From contig NZ_SFCC01000006.1 of assembly GCF_004214935.1 (NCBI RefSeq), positions 124,001 to 188,000 of the forward strand: a DNA stretch of 64,000 nt. The letters run 5' to 3'. Each line of letters begins with the position of its first letter. Positions within the stretch are counted from its first letter, which is position 1. The notes under the pieces were generated by a model. It was given only the letters and a program-made list of their open reading frames with translations. It searched no databases and had not been told where the DNA came from. Positions 41,315 through 50,885 of the stretch are shown in pieces. The position numbers and the translations under genes were made by a program. Source of the stretch: Amycolatopsis suaedae (GTDB lineage Bacteria > Actinomycetota > Actinomycetes > Mycobacteriales > Pseudonocardiaceae).

Positions 41315-42712
41315 CTAGCCGGGCGCGATTACCTTGCCGGGGTTGAAGATCCCGTGCGGGTCCAGCGCGTCCTTGATCGCCCGGCCGAGTGCCAGGACGG
41401 CCGGGCCTGCCTCGGCGGCGAGCCCGTCCCGTTTGAGCAGGCCGACTCCGTGCTCGCCGGTGACCGTGCCGCCCAGCTCCAGCGCCGCCGCGATGATGTC
41501 GTCGAACGCCGCCTGCGCACGTTTCCTCGCGGCGTCGTCGCCGGAGCGGGTGATCAGCAGCGGGTGGAGGTTGCCGTCGCCGGCGTGCGCGATGTTGGCG
41601 ATCAGCGTGTCGTGCCGCGCGGCGGCTTCCTCGATGCGCGCGAGCATGCCGGGGACGGCGCCCTTGGGCACGCAGACGTCCTCGGTCAGCACCGGCCCGA
41701 GTCGTTCCAGCGCGGGGTAGGCCAGGCGCCGCGCGTCGAACAACGCGTCGGCCTCCTGCTGGTCGGTCGAGCGCGCCGCGAACGTCGCCCCCGCCTTCTC
41801 GAAGCAGGCCAGCATGGCGTCGGCTTCCCGTTCGCCTGCCGGGCCCGCGCTGTCGGTGCGGCCCAGCAACAACACGTCGGCCTCGGTCGACAGGCCCATG
41901 TTCTTCCACTCGTCGACGGCGGCCAGGCAGTGCCGGTCGATCAGTTCCAGCGCGGACGGCTCCAGCCCGGCCACGGCGACGGCCTCCACCGCGCGCCCGG
42001 CATCGACGATCGAGGAGAAGTAGCCCACGACGGTGTGTTCGGGCAGGCGGGCCGGGCGCAGCCGCACGGTGACCTCGGTGATGAACCCGAGCGTGCCCTC
42101 GGAGCCGACCATGAGCCCGGCGAGGTCGTAACCGGCGACGCCCTTGGCGGTGCGACGGCCGACCCGGACGAGTTCACCGGTCCCGGTCACGAACTCCAGG
42201 CCCAGGACGTAGTCGCGGGTGACGCCGTACTTGACGCAGCACAGCCCGCCCGCGTTCGTGGCGACGTTGCCGCCGATGGTCGACCACGGCGCGCTCGCGG
42301 GGTCCGGCGGATACCAGAGCCCGTGCTCGGCGCAAGCCGCGCGCAGGTGGTCGTTGACCACGCCCGGCTCGACCACGGCCAGCCGTTCCCGCCGGTTGAT
42401 CTCCTTGATCGTGGTCATCGCCTCGGTCGAGACGACCACGCTGTGCTCGATCGCGTTCGCGCCGCCGGACAGTCCGGTCCCGGCGCCCCGCGGGACGACC
42501 GGGGCGCGGTGCCGCAGACAGGCCTGGACGACGTGCCGCACCTCCTCGGCGGTACGCGGCCGCACCACCGCGGCCGGTGTGCCGTGCGGTGCCCATTCGG
42601 CGTCGTCGTGGACGTAGCCGGACACCACGTCGGGATCGGTGATCACCCGGCCGGCGGGCAGGCCGCTGTCCAGGTCCTCGATCAGCTCCCGCCGCCACGC
42701 GTCGTCGCCCAT
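41315..42712 (-). CDS. FAD-linked glycolate oxidase / D-lactate dehydrogenase (GlcD-like)
   Basis: A 465-residue flavoprotein of the FAD_binding_4 / FAD-oxidase C family. PRGAGTGLSGGANAI (about 73-87) and GGNVATNAGGLCCVKYGVTR bind FAD; GDGNLHP and the catalytic region GEHGVGLLKR near the C-terminus are diagnostic. It oxidises a 2-hydroxy acid (glycolate or D-lactate) and passes electrons to an acceptor. ATG 42712 lies inside the end of the MocR gene (31-bp overlap), so the two are coupled. No glcE/glcF partners are adjacent, which favours a D-lactate dehydrogenase type. Confidence 0.9.
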   Translation of the reverse strand: MGDDAWRRELIEDLDSGLPAGRVITDPDVVSGYVHDDAEWAPHGTPAAVVRPRTAEEVRHVVQACLRHRAPVVPRGAGTGLSGGANAIEHSVVVSTEAMTTIKEINRRERLAVVEPGVVNDHLRAACAEHGLWYPPDPASAPWSTIGGNVATNAGGLCCVKYGVTRDYVLGLEFVTGTGELVRVGRRTAKGVAGYDLAGLMVGSEGTLGFITEVTVRLRPARLPEHTVVGYFSSIVDAGRAVEAVAVAGLEPSALELIDRHCLAAVDEWKNMGLSTEADVLLLGRTDSAGPAGEREADAMLACFEKAGATFAARSTDQQEADALFDARRLAYPALERLGPVLTEDVCVPKGAVPGMLARIEEAAARHDTLIANIAHAGDGNLHPLLITRSGDDAARKRAQAAFDDIIAAALELGGTVTGEHGVGLLKRDGLAAEAGPAVLALGRAIKDALDPHGIFNPGKVIAPG

Positions 42713-44142
42713 GACGGCGACGGTAACCGGCCGGACGCGGCTTCGGCGAGAGCCCGCACGCCCCGGCGGATCTGGTTCTCGGTGACGTTGCCGAAGCCGA
42801 GCACGAGGGCGGGCGGACGGGGCTCGGTTTCCGCCGCCGCGAACCGGTAGCCGGTGAGCCCGTTGACCCGGACGCCCAGGGTCGCGGCGGTGGCGACGAC
42901 GGCGCGTTCGGACGTCCCGTCGGGCAGGCGCAGCAGGGCGTGACACCCGGCTGCCAGCCCGCGCAGCCTGCCCGGTCCGAAGACGGCGTCGGTCTCGGCC
43001 GCCAGCACGTCCCGACGTGCGCGATAGATCTCCCGCACGCGTCGCAGATGCCGGTCGAACCGGCCGGTCTCCATGAGCAACGCCAGCGCTTCCTGGTCCA
43101 GCCCGGGGGCGCCGCGGGAACTGAGCCGTTTCTCCTCGACGATCATCGCCACGAACCGCGGCGGCGCGAGCACCCAGCCCAGCCGGATCGCGGGGGCGAG
43201 CGTCTTGCTGACCGATCCCAGCGCGATCACGCGGTCCGGGCTGAGGCCCTGCAGGGAGCCGACCGGCTGACGGTCGTAGCGGAACTCGGCGTCGTAGTCG
43301 TCCTCCAGGATCACCCCGTCGACCTCCTCCGCCCAGGCGACCAGGTCACGCCGGCGCGACGGGCCGAGCGCGACCCCGGTGGGACATTGGTGGGCCGGTG
43401 TCAGCAGCACCGCCCGTGCTCCGGACTCACGCAGGCGGTCCACGTCGATACCGTCGTCGTCTACGGGCACCGGTACGGCCGAGAGGCCCGCGCGGCTGGC
43501 GATGACATCGTGTTCGCGGGGGCCGGGGTCCTCCAGCGCGACGTCGTGGATGCCGTGCCGCGCCAGCGTCGCGAAGGCGAAAGCCAGTCCCTGCCGGAAA
43601 CCGGAGACCACGACGGCATCGTCGGCCACCGCGCAGCCGGACCGCACACGACGGTGGTAGGCGGTGACCACCTCCCGCAGGTGCCTCGAACCGGCCGGGT
43701 CCTCGTCACCCAGCTCGGCGGTCGGCAGGGTGCGGGTCGCTTCCGACATCGCCCAGCTCCAGTCGGTCAACGGCACCGAGCCGAGATCGGGGATGCCGTA
43801 CTCGAAGTCGGCAACGGCAGGCCGGTCCCGGGCCGCGCCGGCACCGGGCGCCCGCCGGGCCTGGGCGCCGGACGGCAGGGTGGCCACCCGGGTCCCCGAG
43901 CCGACCGCCGACTCGACGTACCCCTCGGCCAGCAGCTGCTCGTAGACGTCGACGACCGTGCCCCGGGAGACGCCGAGCAACTCGGCCAGGCGCCGAGTCG
44001 ACGGCAGGCGCTCACCGGCGCCGAGCCGCCGGTCGCGGATCGCCGCCCGCAACTGGTCCTGGATCTGGATCCCGAGCGGACCGGCGTCGCGGTCCAGCGT
44101 CACCAGGAGGTCGGGGCCACCACGTGCCCAGTCGACGGTCAT
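42682..44142 (-). CDS. MocR-family (GntR HTH + aminotransferase) regulator
   Basis: A 486-residue regulator: N-terminal GntR winged helix (LGAGERLPSTRRLAELLGVS, GTVVDVYEQLLAEGY), linker, and a fold-type I aminotransferase domain with PLP lysine in ALGSVSKTLAPAIRLGW and DDYDAEFRY. MocR proteins use PLP as a sensor; many control PLP, amine or transporter genes. ATG 44142 follows the divergent promoter. The divergent EamA transporter and the downstream flavoprotein are the likely targets. Confidence 0.92.
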   Translation of the reverse strand: MTVDWARGGPDLLVTLDRDAGPLGIQIQDQLRAAIRDRRLGAGERLPSTRRLAELLGVSRGTVVDVYEQLLAEGYVESAVGSGTRVATLPSGAQARRAPGAGAARDRPAVADFEYGIPDLGSVPLTDWSWAMSEATRTLPTAELGDEDPAGSRHLREVVTAYHRRVRSGCAVADDAVVVSGFRQGLAFAFATLARHGIHDVALEDPGPREHDVIASRAGLSAVPVPVDDDGIDVDRLRESGARAVLLTPAHQCPTGVALGPSRRRDLVAWAEEVDGVILEDDYDAEFRYDRQPVGSLQGLSPDRVIALGSVSKTLAPAIRLGWVLAPPRFVAMIVEEKRLSSRGAPGLDQEALALLMETGRFDRHLRRVREIYRARRDVLAAETDAVFGPGRLRGLAAGCHALLRLPDGTSERAVVATAATLGVRVNGLTGYRFAAAETEPRPPALVLGFGNVTENQIRRGVRALAEAASGRLPSPSWATTRGGGS

Positions 44143-44225
44143 GCCATCAGTACACCAAAATGGTCCGGTCCGCGGGGTGGCGAATGGACCTTCTGAGTGG
44201 ACCGCATGGGCCTCAGGCTCTAAGC

Positions 44226-45074
44226 ATGAACCTCGGAATCCTTCTGGCACTCGCGTCGGCCCTGGCGTACGGCGCAGCGGACTTCATCGGTGGCGCCGGT
44301 TCGCGCCGGTACTCCTCCTGGCAGATCGTTCTCGCCGGGCAGGCCGCCGGCGCGCTCGTCATGCTCGTGGCCGGACTGCTCCTGCCGGGGAACCCGGCCG
44401 TGGCGGACTTCGCCTGGGCACTGCTGGCCGGAGCCGGCTCGGCGACCGGCGGCATCTTCCTGTTCCGCGGGCTGGCCCGCGGCCGGATGGGCCTGGTGGC
44501 GCCGATCTCGGCGGTCGGGGCCGCGATCCTGCCCGTGCTGGTGGGCGTGGCCTTCGGCGAGCGGCCGGGCTGGCTGGTCTGGGTCGGTGTGCTCGTCGCA
44601 CTTCCGGGAATCTGGCTGGTCTCCCGGGAAGCCACGCCGGACCGGTCGTCCGGTACGCGCGGAGCACTCGTCGACGGCGCCGTCGCGGGCGTGGGCTTCG
44701 GGGTTCTGTTCATCGCGCTCGCCCAGATCCCCGACGACGCCGGCCTGTTGCCGCTGGCCGCCAACCAGCTGATCGGCGCGGTCCTGACCATGGTCGCCGC
44801 CACGAGCCTCGGACAGCCCTGGTGGCCTCGCCGCGGTGAGGCCGCGGTCGTCCGCTGGGGCAGTGCCTCCGGCGTACTCGGCGCCGCGGGCACCCTCGCG
44901 TTCATGCTCTCCACCGGGACGACCAGCCTCGGCATCGCCGGAGTCCTCGCCTCGCTCTACCCGGCCGTCACCGTGCTGCTCGCGGCAGGCGTGCTCGGCG
45001 AGCGGATCGGCGGCAGCCAGCGAACGGGCATCGCGATCTGCACCCTTGCCGTTGTCACCCTGGCACTCGGCTGA
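44226..45074 (+). CDS. EamA/DMT-family transporter
   Basis: A 282-residue membrane protein with ten predicted helices in two EamA repeats (LGILLALASALAYGAADFIG at the start; GAVAGVGFGVLFIALAQIPD beginning the second half; RVGIAVICT-like IGGSQRTGIAICTLAVV at the end). DMT carriers export small metabolites or amines. It begins 84 bp from the divergent MocR start, the classic arrangement for MocR-controlled exporters. Confidence 0.88.
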   Translation: MNLGILLALASALAYGAADFIGGAGSRRYSSWQIVLAGQAAGALVMLVAGLLLPGNPAVADFAWALLAGAGSATGGIFLFRGLARGRMGLVAPISAVGAAILPVLVGVAFGERPGWLVWVGVLVALPGIWLVSREATPDRSSGTRGALVDGAVAGVGFGVLFIALAQIPDDAGLLPLAANQLIGAVLTMVAATSLGQPWWPRRGEAAVVRWGSASGVLGAAGTLAFMLSTGTTSLGIAGVLASLYPAVTVLLAAGVLGERIGGSQRTGIAICTLAVVTLALG

Positions 45075-45095
45075 ACCAGTCCACGGAGGAATCAC

Positions 45096-45902
45096 ATGCT
45101 GACGCAGGTCACCGAAGACGTACTCGTCCACCGGAGCGAGTTGCTCCAGAACAACACCGTCGTCGTGCGAGGAGCGGACGGTGTGCTGCTCATCGACGCC
45201 GGGATCACCGGCGACGAAATGGTCTGCCTGGCCAACGACCTTCGGGAACCCGTCGTGGCGGGCTTCTCGACGCATCCCGACTGGGATCACGTGCTCTGGC
45301 ACGCCGCGCTCGGCGACGCGCCCCGGTACGGGACCACCCGCTGCGCGGATCGGCTGCGGGAACTGCGGTCGAAGGCGGGCTGGAAGGCCCGCGCCGCCGA
45401 GGCGCTGCCGCCGGAGATCGCCGGGGAAACTCCACTGGACCTGTTCGGTCTCGTCACCGGGCTGCCTGCCGGAACCACGCGGATCCCCTGGGACGGCCCG
45501 GAGGTGCGGATCATCGAGCATCCGGCGCATTCCCCCGGTCACGCGGCGCTGTTGATCGAGGACCAGCGGGTCCTCGTCGCGGGCGACATGCTCTCCGACG
45601 TCTTCGTCCCGATGCTCGACGACCCGGACGGCACCAACGACCCCGTCGAGGAGTACCTCGTCGGCCTGCGACGGCTCGACGACGTCGCCGACGAGGTCGA
45701 CGCCGTCGTCCCCGGGCACGGATCGGTCGGCAGAGGTGACGAGGTGCGGGCACGGATCGAACTGGACCGCGCGTACGTACACGCCCTGCGGGCCGGGGCC
45801 ACTCCCGGCGATCCGCGGATCGGCCCGTCGGTCAAGCCCGGCTGGGAATGGGTGAACGACATCCACGAAGGGCAACGGCTGCGGTTCGGCCCAGGCCACT
45901 AG
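45096..45902 (+). CDS. Metallo-beta-lactamase-fold hydrolase
   Basis: A 268-residue MBL-fold protein. STHPDWDHVLWH corresponds to the THxHxDH motif with one substitution (Thr-His-Pro-Asp-Trp-Asp-His), HSPGHAALL supplies His, GDMLSDVFVP the bridging Asp and VPGHGSV the final His. Substrate unknown. CACGGAGGAATCAC places a strong ribosome binding site before ATG. It follows the transporter by 21 bp and is probably in the same operon. Confidence 0.88.
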   Translation: MLTQVTEDVLVHRSELLQNNTVVVRGADGVLLIDAGITGDEMVCLANDLREPVVAGFSTHPDWDHVLWHAALGDAPRYGTTRCADRLRELRSKAGWKARAAEALPPEIAGETPLDLFGLVTGLPAGTTRIPWDGPEVRIIEHPAHSPGHAALLIEDQRVLVAGDMLSDVFVPMLDDPDGTNDPVEEYLVGLRRLDDVADEVDAVVPGHGSVGRGDEVRARIELDRAYVHALRAGATPGDPRIGPSVKPGWEWVNDIHEGQRLRFGPGH

Positions 45903-46489
45903 CGAAGCAGGCCGACCTGGACGTAGAGCGAACGCAGGTACGCCCGCATGGCGTCGGCGTCCGGCGGGTCCGGCCGCAGCATGCGGTAGGTCGTCGCGCC
46001 GGCGAGCATGTCGGTGAGGGCGTCGAGGTCGGCGTCGGGGGCGACCGAGCCCTCCTCCTGGGCCCGGGCCAGCAACGCCCTGGTCAGTTCACGGCGCGGG
46101 AGGATGTAGCCACGCCAGTAGATCTCCATCAGCGCGGGATGGCTGACGCTGGAACCGAAGACGCGGGCGACGAGCGCCCGCAGCCGCGGGCTCGCGGCTG
46201 CCCGTGCCGTGGCGTCCAGGCCCTGCTCGACCAGTTCGTACGGTGACCTGCTGGCGATCTGCTCCGGGGAAGGCCACGGAATCTCTTCGGTGACCAGGGT
46301 TTCCACCGCCTGGGCGATCAGGTCCTCTTTGGACGGCCAGCGGCGGTAGACGGTCAGCTTTCCCACCCCGGCGCGTTTGGCGACCTGTTCGATGCTCGTG
46401 CCCTCGACGCCGCGTTCCAGGAAGATCTCACCGGCGGCGTCGAGAATCGCGCGATCGGCCTCGGGATCGCGCGGCCTGCCCCTGCTCAC
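45899..46489 (-). CDS. TetR-family repressor
   Basis: A 196-residue repressor: TetR_N helix-turn-helix AAGEIFLERGVEGTSIEQVA and RAGVGKLTVYRRWPSKEDLI, with a variable ligand domain. It overlaps the monooxygenase stop by GTGA, so it is the last gene of a monooxygenase-tetR operon and probably binds the 35-bp palindrome at the monooxygenase start. Confidence 0.9.
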   Translation of the reverse strand: MSRGRPRDPEADRAILDAAGEIFLERGVEGTSIEQVAKRAGVGKLTVYRRWPSKEDLIAQAVETLVTEEIPWPSPEQIASRSPYELVEQGLDATARAAASPRLRALVARVFGSSVSHPALMEIYWRGYILPRRELTRALLARAQEEGSVAPDADLDALTDMLAGATTYRMLRPDPPDADAMRAYLRSLYVQVGLLR

Positions 46490-47955
46490 CGGGGCCGGCC
46501 GCCGCGGAGCAGGGCGGCCAGCGTCTCGCCGAGGTCGGTGTCGTCCCGCCAGGCCGCGTGCCCGTCGGGCCGGACCAGCAACGCACGCGGTTCGTCGTCC
46601 ACGCGGTGCAGCGTAACCAGGCCGGGGCCGAGCAGCTTCGCCGCCGTTTCCGCGTGCTCACCGTGGCCGCCGCGGGGGAGCAGCAACGCCCATCCGCCGC
46701 GAAGTTCGGCGTGCAGGCGGGTGCCGCTGCCGTCGTCGCGGGTACACGGCAGGTCCGGAACCCGGTCGCCGATCGGGCGGCGCCCGCCCAGCGGCCCCTT
46801 GCGGTAGCTGACGCCGAGCTGGGAGGCGCTGTAGGTGGCCGTCCGCTGGACCAGCGGAAGGTTGCCCAGCCTCACCAGCACCTTGTCGCGGAGAAACCGG
46901 CCGAACGGCGTGCTGGCGATGTTGATCCTGGTCACCGCGGTCGTCGCCCGCAGCACGTCCTCGGCGAGTGGCCGCCGCTCGGCCTCGTAGGTGTCGAGCA
47001 GTGCCTCGTCGGCGTATCCGCCGGCGACGGACGCGAGCTTCCAGGCGAGGTTCTCCGCGTCGCCGAGCCCGGTCAGCATGCCCTGCCCGCCGAACGGCGA
47101 GTGCACGTGGGCCGCGTCGCCCGCGAGCAGGATGCGTCCCCGGCGGTAGTGCTCGGCGAGGCGCCGGTGCACGCTGAACACCGAGGCCCAGTTACACCGG
47201 CCGAACCGGGCGTCGCGGCCGGTTCGCTCGCGCAGGTACCGCGCCAGCCGGTCGACGATCTCCACTTCGGACGGTCGCGCCCCGGGCTGCCCGGGGTCGT
47301 AGGCGAACAGGCGCCACCTGTCGCCCGGCATCGGCATCGCGGCGAAGAGCCCGTCCGGATGAAGCCAGCCGCTGGTGCCGTCGCGGTCGATGTCCCAGTC
47401 GATCTCCAGGTCGGCGAGCAGGAACCGCTCGCTGATCCGGACGCCGGGGAACGGGATGTCCGCGAGTCCCCGCACCGTGCTGCCGGAACCGTCGCAGCCG
47501 GCGAGCCAGGCCACCCGGGTGGTTTCGCCTCCGGCGAGGCCGACGGTCACGCCGTCGGCGTCCTGTTCGGCGCCGACCACCTCGGTGCCCCATTCCGTGC
47601 TCACCCCGAGTTCGGCCAGCCGGTCGCGCAGCGCGGCCTCGACCGACGCCTGGGAGATCATCATCGGCGGCGCCGCGGTCCGCAGGCCGGTGTCGCCGAA
47701 CCGGACCTTCATGACCGGCCGGTCGCCCGCGTAGGTGGTGACGGTGATCGCGTGCAACGCCTGCTCGGGCAAGGTGCCCAGCGCTCCGAGCCGGTCGAGT
47801 ACCTCCGACCCGCGTGCGTGCACGAAGTTCGCCCTGGACGTGGTGGCTGGCCCCGGAGCCCGGTCCACCACGCGTACCGATACACCCTGCTGGCGCAGCC
47901 CGCAGGCCAGCGCCAATCCGGCCGGACCGCTGCCGGCCACCAGCACCGTCGTCAT
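46486..47955 (-). CDS. FAD-dependent aromatic monooxygenase
   Basis: A 489-residue group-A flavin hydroxylase: VLVAGSGPAGLALACGLRQQ (GxGxxG), second FAD motif LLAGDAAHVHSPFGGQGM and LEDAENLAWKLA-type helix, C-terminal thioredoxin-like tail. It resembles PheA/TfdB and antibiotic-inactivating Rox-like enzymes; it would hydroxylate a phenolic or polyketide compound with NAD(P)H and O2. The ATG is inside the palindromic operator, so repressor binding would also block initiation. Regulated by the following tetR (inference). Confidence 0.9.
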   Translation of the reverse strand: MTTVLVAGSGPAGLALACGLRQQGVSVRVVDRAPGPATTSRANFVHARGSEVLDRLGALGTLPEQALHAITVTTYAGDRPVMKVRFGDTGLRTAAPPMMISQASVEAALRDRLAELGVSTEWGTEVVGAEQDADGVTVGLAGGETTRVAWLAGCDGSGSTVRGLADIPFPGVRISERFLLADLEIDWDIDRDGTSGWLHPDGLFAAMPMPGDRWRLFAYDPGQPGARPSEVEIVDRLARYLRERTGRDARFGRCNWASVFSVHRRLAEHYRRGRILLAGDAAHVHSPFGGQGMLTGLGDAENLAWKLASVAGGYADEALLDTYEAERRPLAEDVLRATTAVTRINIASTPFGRFLRDKVLVRLGNLPLVQRTATYSASQLGVSYRKGPLGGRRPIGDRVPDLPCTRDDGSGTRLHAELRGGWALLLPRGGHGEHAETAAKLLGPGLVTLHRVDDEPRALLVRPDGHAAWRDDTDLGETLAALLRGGRPR

Positions 47956-47987
47956 TTAATAAACGGTACGGTACCGTTTATTAAATG
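47953..47987. promoter_or_regulatory. 35-bp near-perfect palindrome, TetR operator candidate
   Basis: Arms of 17 bp (CATTTAATAAACGGTAC and its complement) flank a single central G at 47970. The core AAACGGTAC-G-GTACCGTTT is TetR-operator-like. It spans the monooxygenase start codon and the stop of the upstream methyltransferase. Confidence 0.85.
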
Positions 47988-48832
47988 TCCACTCCCGCCA
48001 GATGCCAGGTCGTGGCCTGGAGCACGAACAGGTCGGGGCGATTGGCCAGCGCCGCGGAGTCGGCCGGATCGAGCAGGCGAGCCAGGGCGGCCGCGTCCTG
48101 AGACGTCAGCCGATCGCCGATCAACCGCTGGATCCGGGTGAAGCGGTCGACCACGTGACGACGGACGTCGTCGCTGACCGGCGCGGGCAGGTCGAGCAGG
48201 AAGGTGCGGCTCGCGTGGTGGCGTAGCCCGGCGTCGGCGAACAGCAGTGGCCAGTCGCGGCCGCCGCCGACGGCGGCACCGGTCAGCGACCACGTTTCGA
48301 CGAAGTAGTCGCTCAGTGTCGCTTCCAGCCGGTTCACGAAGCTGGGCAGCCCGACGCCGTAACCGCCGGGCAGGAAGCGCGACGGCAGTCCACCCTCGGC
48401 TACCGCCAGCACCCCCGAGGCCGGCGCGAGCAGCGCGGACAGCTCGCGGAGCGCGGCGACCGGGTCGGGCAGGTGGTGCACGACGTGCGCGCACCACACG
48501 ACGTCGGCCGGAGCGAGCGCCGCCAGTGACGGATCGCCGATCGCGCCGGGCTCGGCGCGGACCCGCTCGCCCAGCCCGCGCTCGGCGAACCGGGCGGCGG
48601 CCCGTGCGGTGAACTTCTCGGTGGGGTCGACCGCGACCACCTCGCTGCCGGGGAACTCCTCGGCCAGGACCACCGTGGCGCAGCCGGGGCCGGACCCCAC
48701 ATCGAGTACCCGGGAGCCGGTGCCGGGTGCATGTCGCGCCGCGAGCCACCGGGCGGCCTGCCGCACCATCGGCTCGCTCACGGTGCCGTCGCGCTCCACC
48801 GTCGCCAGTTCGTCGTCCCAGATCGCGGTCAT
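47981..48832 (-). CDS. Class I SAM-dependent methyltransferase
   Basis: A 283-residue enzyme. Motif I RVLDVGSGPGCATVVLA (about 41-57), VAVDPTEKFT as the post-motif acidic strand, AHVVHHLPDPVAAL as the motif IV/V region. C-terminal helical lid. Acceptor unknown. ATG 48832 lies five bases after the stop of the bL36 gene, so the two are probably one transcript and may share zinc control. It is the gene immediately upstream of the palindrome-controlled monooxygenase. Confidence 0.88.
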   Translation of the reverse strand: MTAIWDDELATVERDGTVSEPMVRQAARWLAARHAPGTGSRVLDVGSGPGCATVVLAEEFPGSEVVAVDPTEKFTARAAARFAERGLGERVRAEPGAIGDPSLAALAPADVVWCAHVVHHLPDPVAALRELSALLAPASGVLAVAEGGLPSRFLPGGYGVGLPSFVNRLEATLSDYFVETWSLTGAAVGGGRDWPLLFADAGLRHHASRTFLLDLPAPVSDDVRRHVVDRFTRIQRLIGDRLTSQDAAALARLLDPADSAALANRPDLFVLQATTWHLAGVDI

Positions 48833-48837
48833 GGTGG

Positions 48838-48960
48838 TCAGCCCTGGCGGGCCTTGAACCGGGGGTTCTTCTTGTTGATCACGAACGTCTTGCCGTGGCG
48901 GCGCACCACCTGGGCTCCGGGCTTGTTCTTCAGTGAGCGCAGTGACTTCCGTACCTTCAT
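48838..48960 (-). CDS. rpmJ: Ribosomal protein bL36, zinc-independent paralogue
   Basis: A 40-residue protein starting [19 protein letters not shown] and ending [11 protein letters not shown], the B-type L36 (YkgO). It has no cysteine, whereas the normal bL36 carries a CxxC...CxxxxH zinc site. Such C-minus paralogues replace zinc-containing ribosomal proteins under zinc starvation to spare zinc. A Zur-like box lies 21 bp upstream. Confidence 0.93.
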   Translation of the reverse strand: MKVRKSLRSLKNKPGAQVVRRHGKTFVINKKNPRFKARQG

Positions 48961-48980
48961 GGACACCAGTGTGGCGGTAA

Positions 48981-48995
48981 CGATAATCATGTTCA
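48981..48995 (-). promoter_or_regulatory. Zur-box-like operator
   Basis: On the minus strand TGAACATGATTATCG matches the actinobacterial Zur consensus TGAAAATGATTTTCA at 12 of 15 positions. It lies 21 bp upstream of the C-minus bL36 start, the expected place for zinc-dependent repression. Confidence 0.65.
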
Positions 48996-49094
48996 ACAAG
49001 CGGATGTATTTCTCGTGTACCGGTGGTGTTAACGTGCTCCGTAATGCGCAGATGAGCCATTTGTTTGTGGCGGTGCGTATGACGGAGGCGGCTG

Positions 49095-50885
49095 ATGGTC
49101 AGCAATAGAGCGGTCCTTTATACGTTGTCCGGTGGAGTGTTGACCGCGGTATTCGGTGTGCTCGGTGCCGCGGACGCCGATGCGGAACCCCGGAATACCG
49201 CGGGTCAGCCGTCGTCGCCTGCCTCGAAACCGAGCGGTTCGGCGAATGCGGCGGAACGGCGTTTGGATAACGCATCGAAGAAGCGGCAGGAGCGGTCGGC
49301 CGGTTCGGAGAAAAGTGCGGAGCGGCGGCGGGAGAACGCGGAGAAGAGGGAGCGGAAGGCGACCGAGAAGGGTTCCAAGAAGCCCAGCGGTTCAGCCAAC
49401 GCGGCCGAGCGGCGCAGGGAGAACTCCGAGAAGAAACGCGAATCCGCGAAGCGGAATTCGGGGAGTAGCAAAAGTTCGGCGAATGCGGCGGAACGGCGTT
49501 CGGACAAGGCTTCGAAGAAGCGGCAGGAGCGGGAGCAGTCGGCTGGTTCGGAGAAGAGCGCGGAGCGGCGGCGGGAGAACGCGGAGAAGGCTTCCAAGAA
49601 ACCCAGTGGCTCTGCCAACGCGGCCGAGCGGCGCAGGGAGAACTCCGAGAACGCGGTCAGGCAGGTACAGCGCAAGCTTGGCAACGGCCAGGTCGGCCGG
49701 AGTGTGCGGCAGGCCGGCCGCGAAGGCGCGCCACGCCTGACCAGAAGCCAGGCGCGGCAGGCGGTCGCACGCCACACGCAGGGCCGGTCGGTGACCCTCG
49801 CGAAACTGCAGAGTTCCAACGGCAAGAAGGTCGCGGGCAAGACCGCGCAGGGAAACGACAGAGGCCGCCTGCGGCTCGTGTCCAATCCCCATGATCCCGA
49901 CGGGGACTACGATTTCTGCCCGCTGGGCGGCGGAAGTTGCAACGAGGTGGACCTGGACGGCTCGTCCGCCAACGACTTTCCGGAGATGAACGACGAGCCG
50001 ATGAAGGTGCAGACCCCAGGGGGTGGCGGCTTCCCGCTGCCCGGGATGTCGGGGGGTTCACGCGGTGGGTCCGGCACGGTACCGCCGAAGGCCGACCCGC
50101 CACCCAAGGGAAATCCGCCACCCCCACCGCAGACGGGTCAACGCAGCCCCCAGACGACCCCGCCCGCGGCTCCCCCGCCCGGGCAGGGTGGCAAGGGGCA
50201 GACCGGTAGCTCACCAGGCACGGGTGGCCGCGCTCCGTCTGCGCCGGGGACCTCCCCCGGCGGGTCGGCGTCGCCGGCGCCCGAGGCTCCCCGGGTTCGT
50301 CCGGCACGGCCGGCCGAGGAGCGGAGCACACCCCGGCGGCGGGACAAGGACGACCGGCGTGACCGGCGTGACGAGCCGCGGCGGGAGCGCAAGGCCGACG
50401 ACCGCAGGTCCACGGACCGTCGTGACGACTCGGACCGTCGGCGCCACCGCGAGTCGTCCTCCGCGGCGGACCGGAGCAGGGAAGCCGGTGACAGGCGTCG
50501 AGAAGATGTTCAGCAGCTGAATCCGCGAGACATCCGGCAGAGCCAGACCTCCGTGCGAGACGGCGGTGAGATTGTCGAGAGCATGAAGGCGAACGGCTGG
50601 GTCGGCGAGCCCATCGACGTGGTGCGCCTGCCGGACGGCCGGCTGACCACTCTGGACAACACCCGGGTGGTCGCCGCTCGGCACGCGGGGATCGATGTCC
50701 GGGCGAGAGTGCACGAGTACGACGAACCGTTGCCGGACGCCGACCAGATCGAACGATTCTCGACCACGCGTGGTACGCCCTCCACCTGGGGGGACGCTGT
50801 TAGGCTGCGAATCGGTAAGCAGTCGGCGTCGTACCGGAACAGGTGGCCTGAGGGGTCGCCGTGGACATCATGGGACGGAAACTGA
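49095..50885 (+). CDS. Secreted repeat-rich polymorphic toxin with ParB-like C-terminal domain
   Basis: A 596-residue protein. Signal peptide at 1-30 ([19 protein letters not shown], cleavage near ADAEP). Residues 45-185 contain four SANAAERR units (49-56, 100-107, 128-135, 173-180) alternating with [17 protein letters not shown] blocks; 190-300 is a linker with SCNEVDLDG; 305-400 is Pro/Gly-rich; 400-470 is Arg/Asp-rich. The C-terminal 120 residues (473-596) have [39 protein letters not shown] and [13 protein letters not shown], a ParB-like domain found at the ends of polymorphic toxins. Immunity gene overlaps downstream. No secretion genes adjacent. Confidence 0.8.
   Translation: MVSNRAVLYTLSGGVLTAVFGVLGAADADAEPRNTAGQPSSPASKPSGSANAAERRLDNASKKRQERSAGSEKSAERRRENAEKRERKATEKGSKKPSGSANAAERRRENSEKKRESAKRNSGSSKSSANAAERRSDKASKKRQEREQSAGSEKSAERRRENAEKASKKPSGSANAAERRRENSENAVRQVQRKLGNGQVGRSVRQAGREGAPRLTRSQARQAVARHTQGRSVTLAKLQSSNGKKVAGKTAQGNDRGRLRLVSNPHDPDGDYDFCPLGGGSCNEVDLDGSSANDFPEMNDEPMKVQTPGGGGFPLPGMSGGSRGGSGTVPPKADPPPKGNPPPPPQTGQRSPQTTPPAAPPPGQGGKGQTGSSPGTGGRAPSAPGTSPGGSASPAPEAPRVRPARPAEERSTPRRRDKDDRRDRRDEPRRERKADDRRSTDRRDDSDRRRHRESSSAADRSREAGDRRREDVQQLNPRDIRQSQTSVRDGGEIVESMKANGWVGEPIDVVRLPDGRLTTLDNTRVVAARHAGIDVRARVHEYDEPLPDADQIERFSTTRGTPSTWGDAVRLRIGKQSASYRNRWPEGSPWTSWDGN

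Noticed and set aside
42940..44196. 418-codon plus-strand frame antisense to the MocR gene
   Set aside because: It is a mirror of the MocR coding frame with no recognisable motif; the minus strand has complete HTH and PLP signatures.
49225..49650. Repeats in the toxin gene considered as CRISPR or minisatellite
   Set aside because: They are in-frame protein repeats with irregular spacing and no spacer-like unique units, inside a continuous coding frame.
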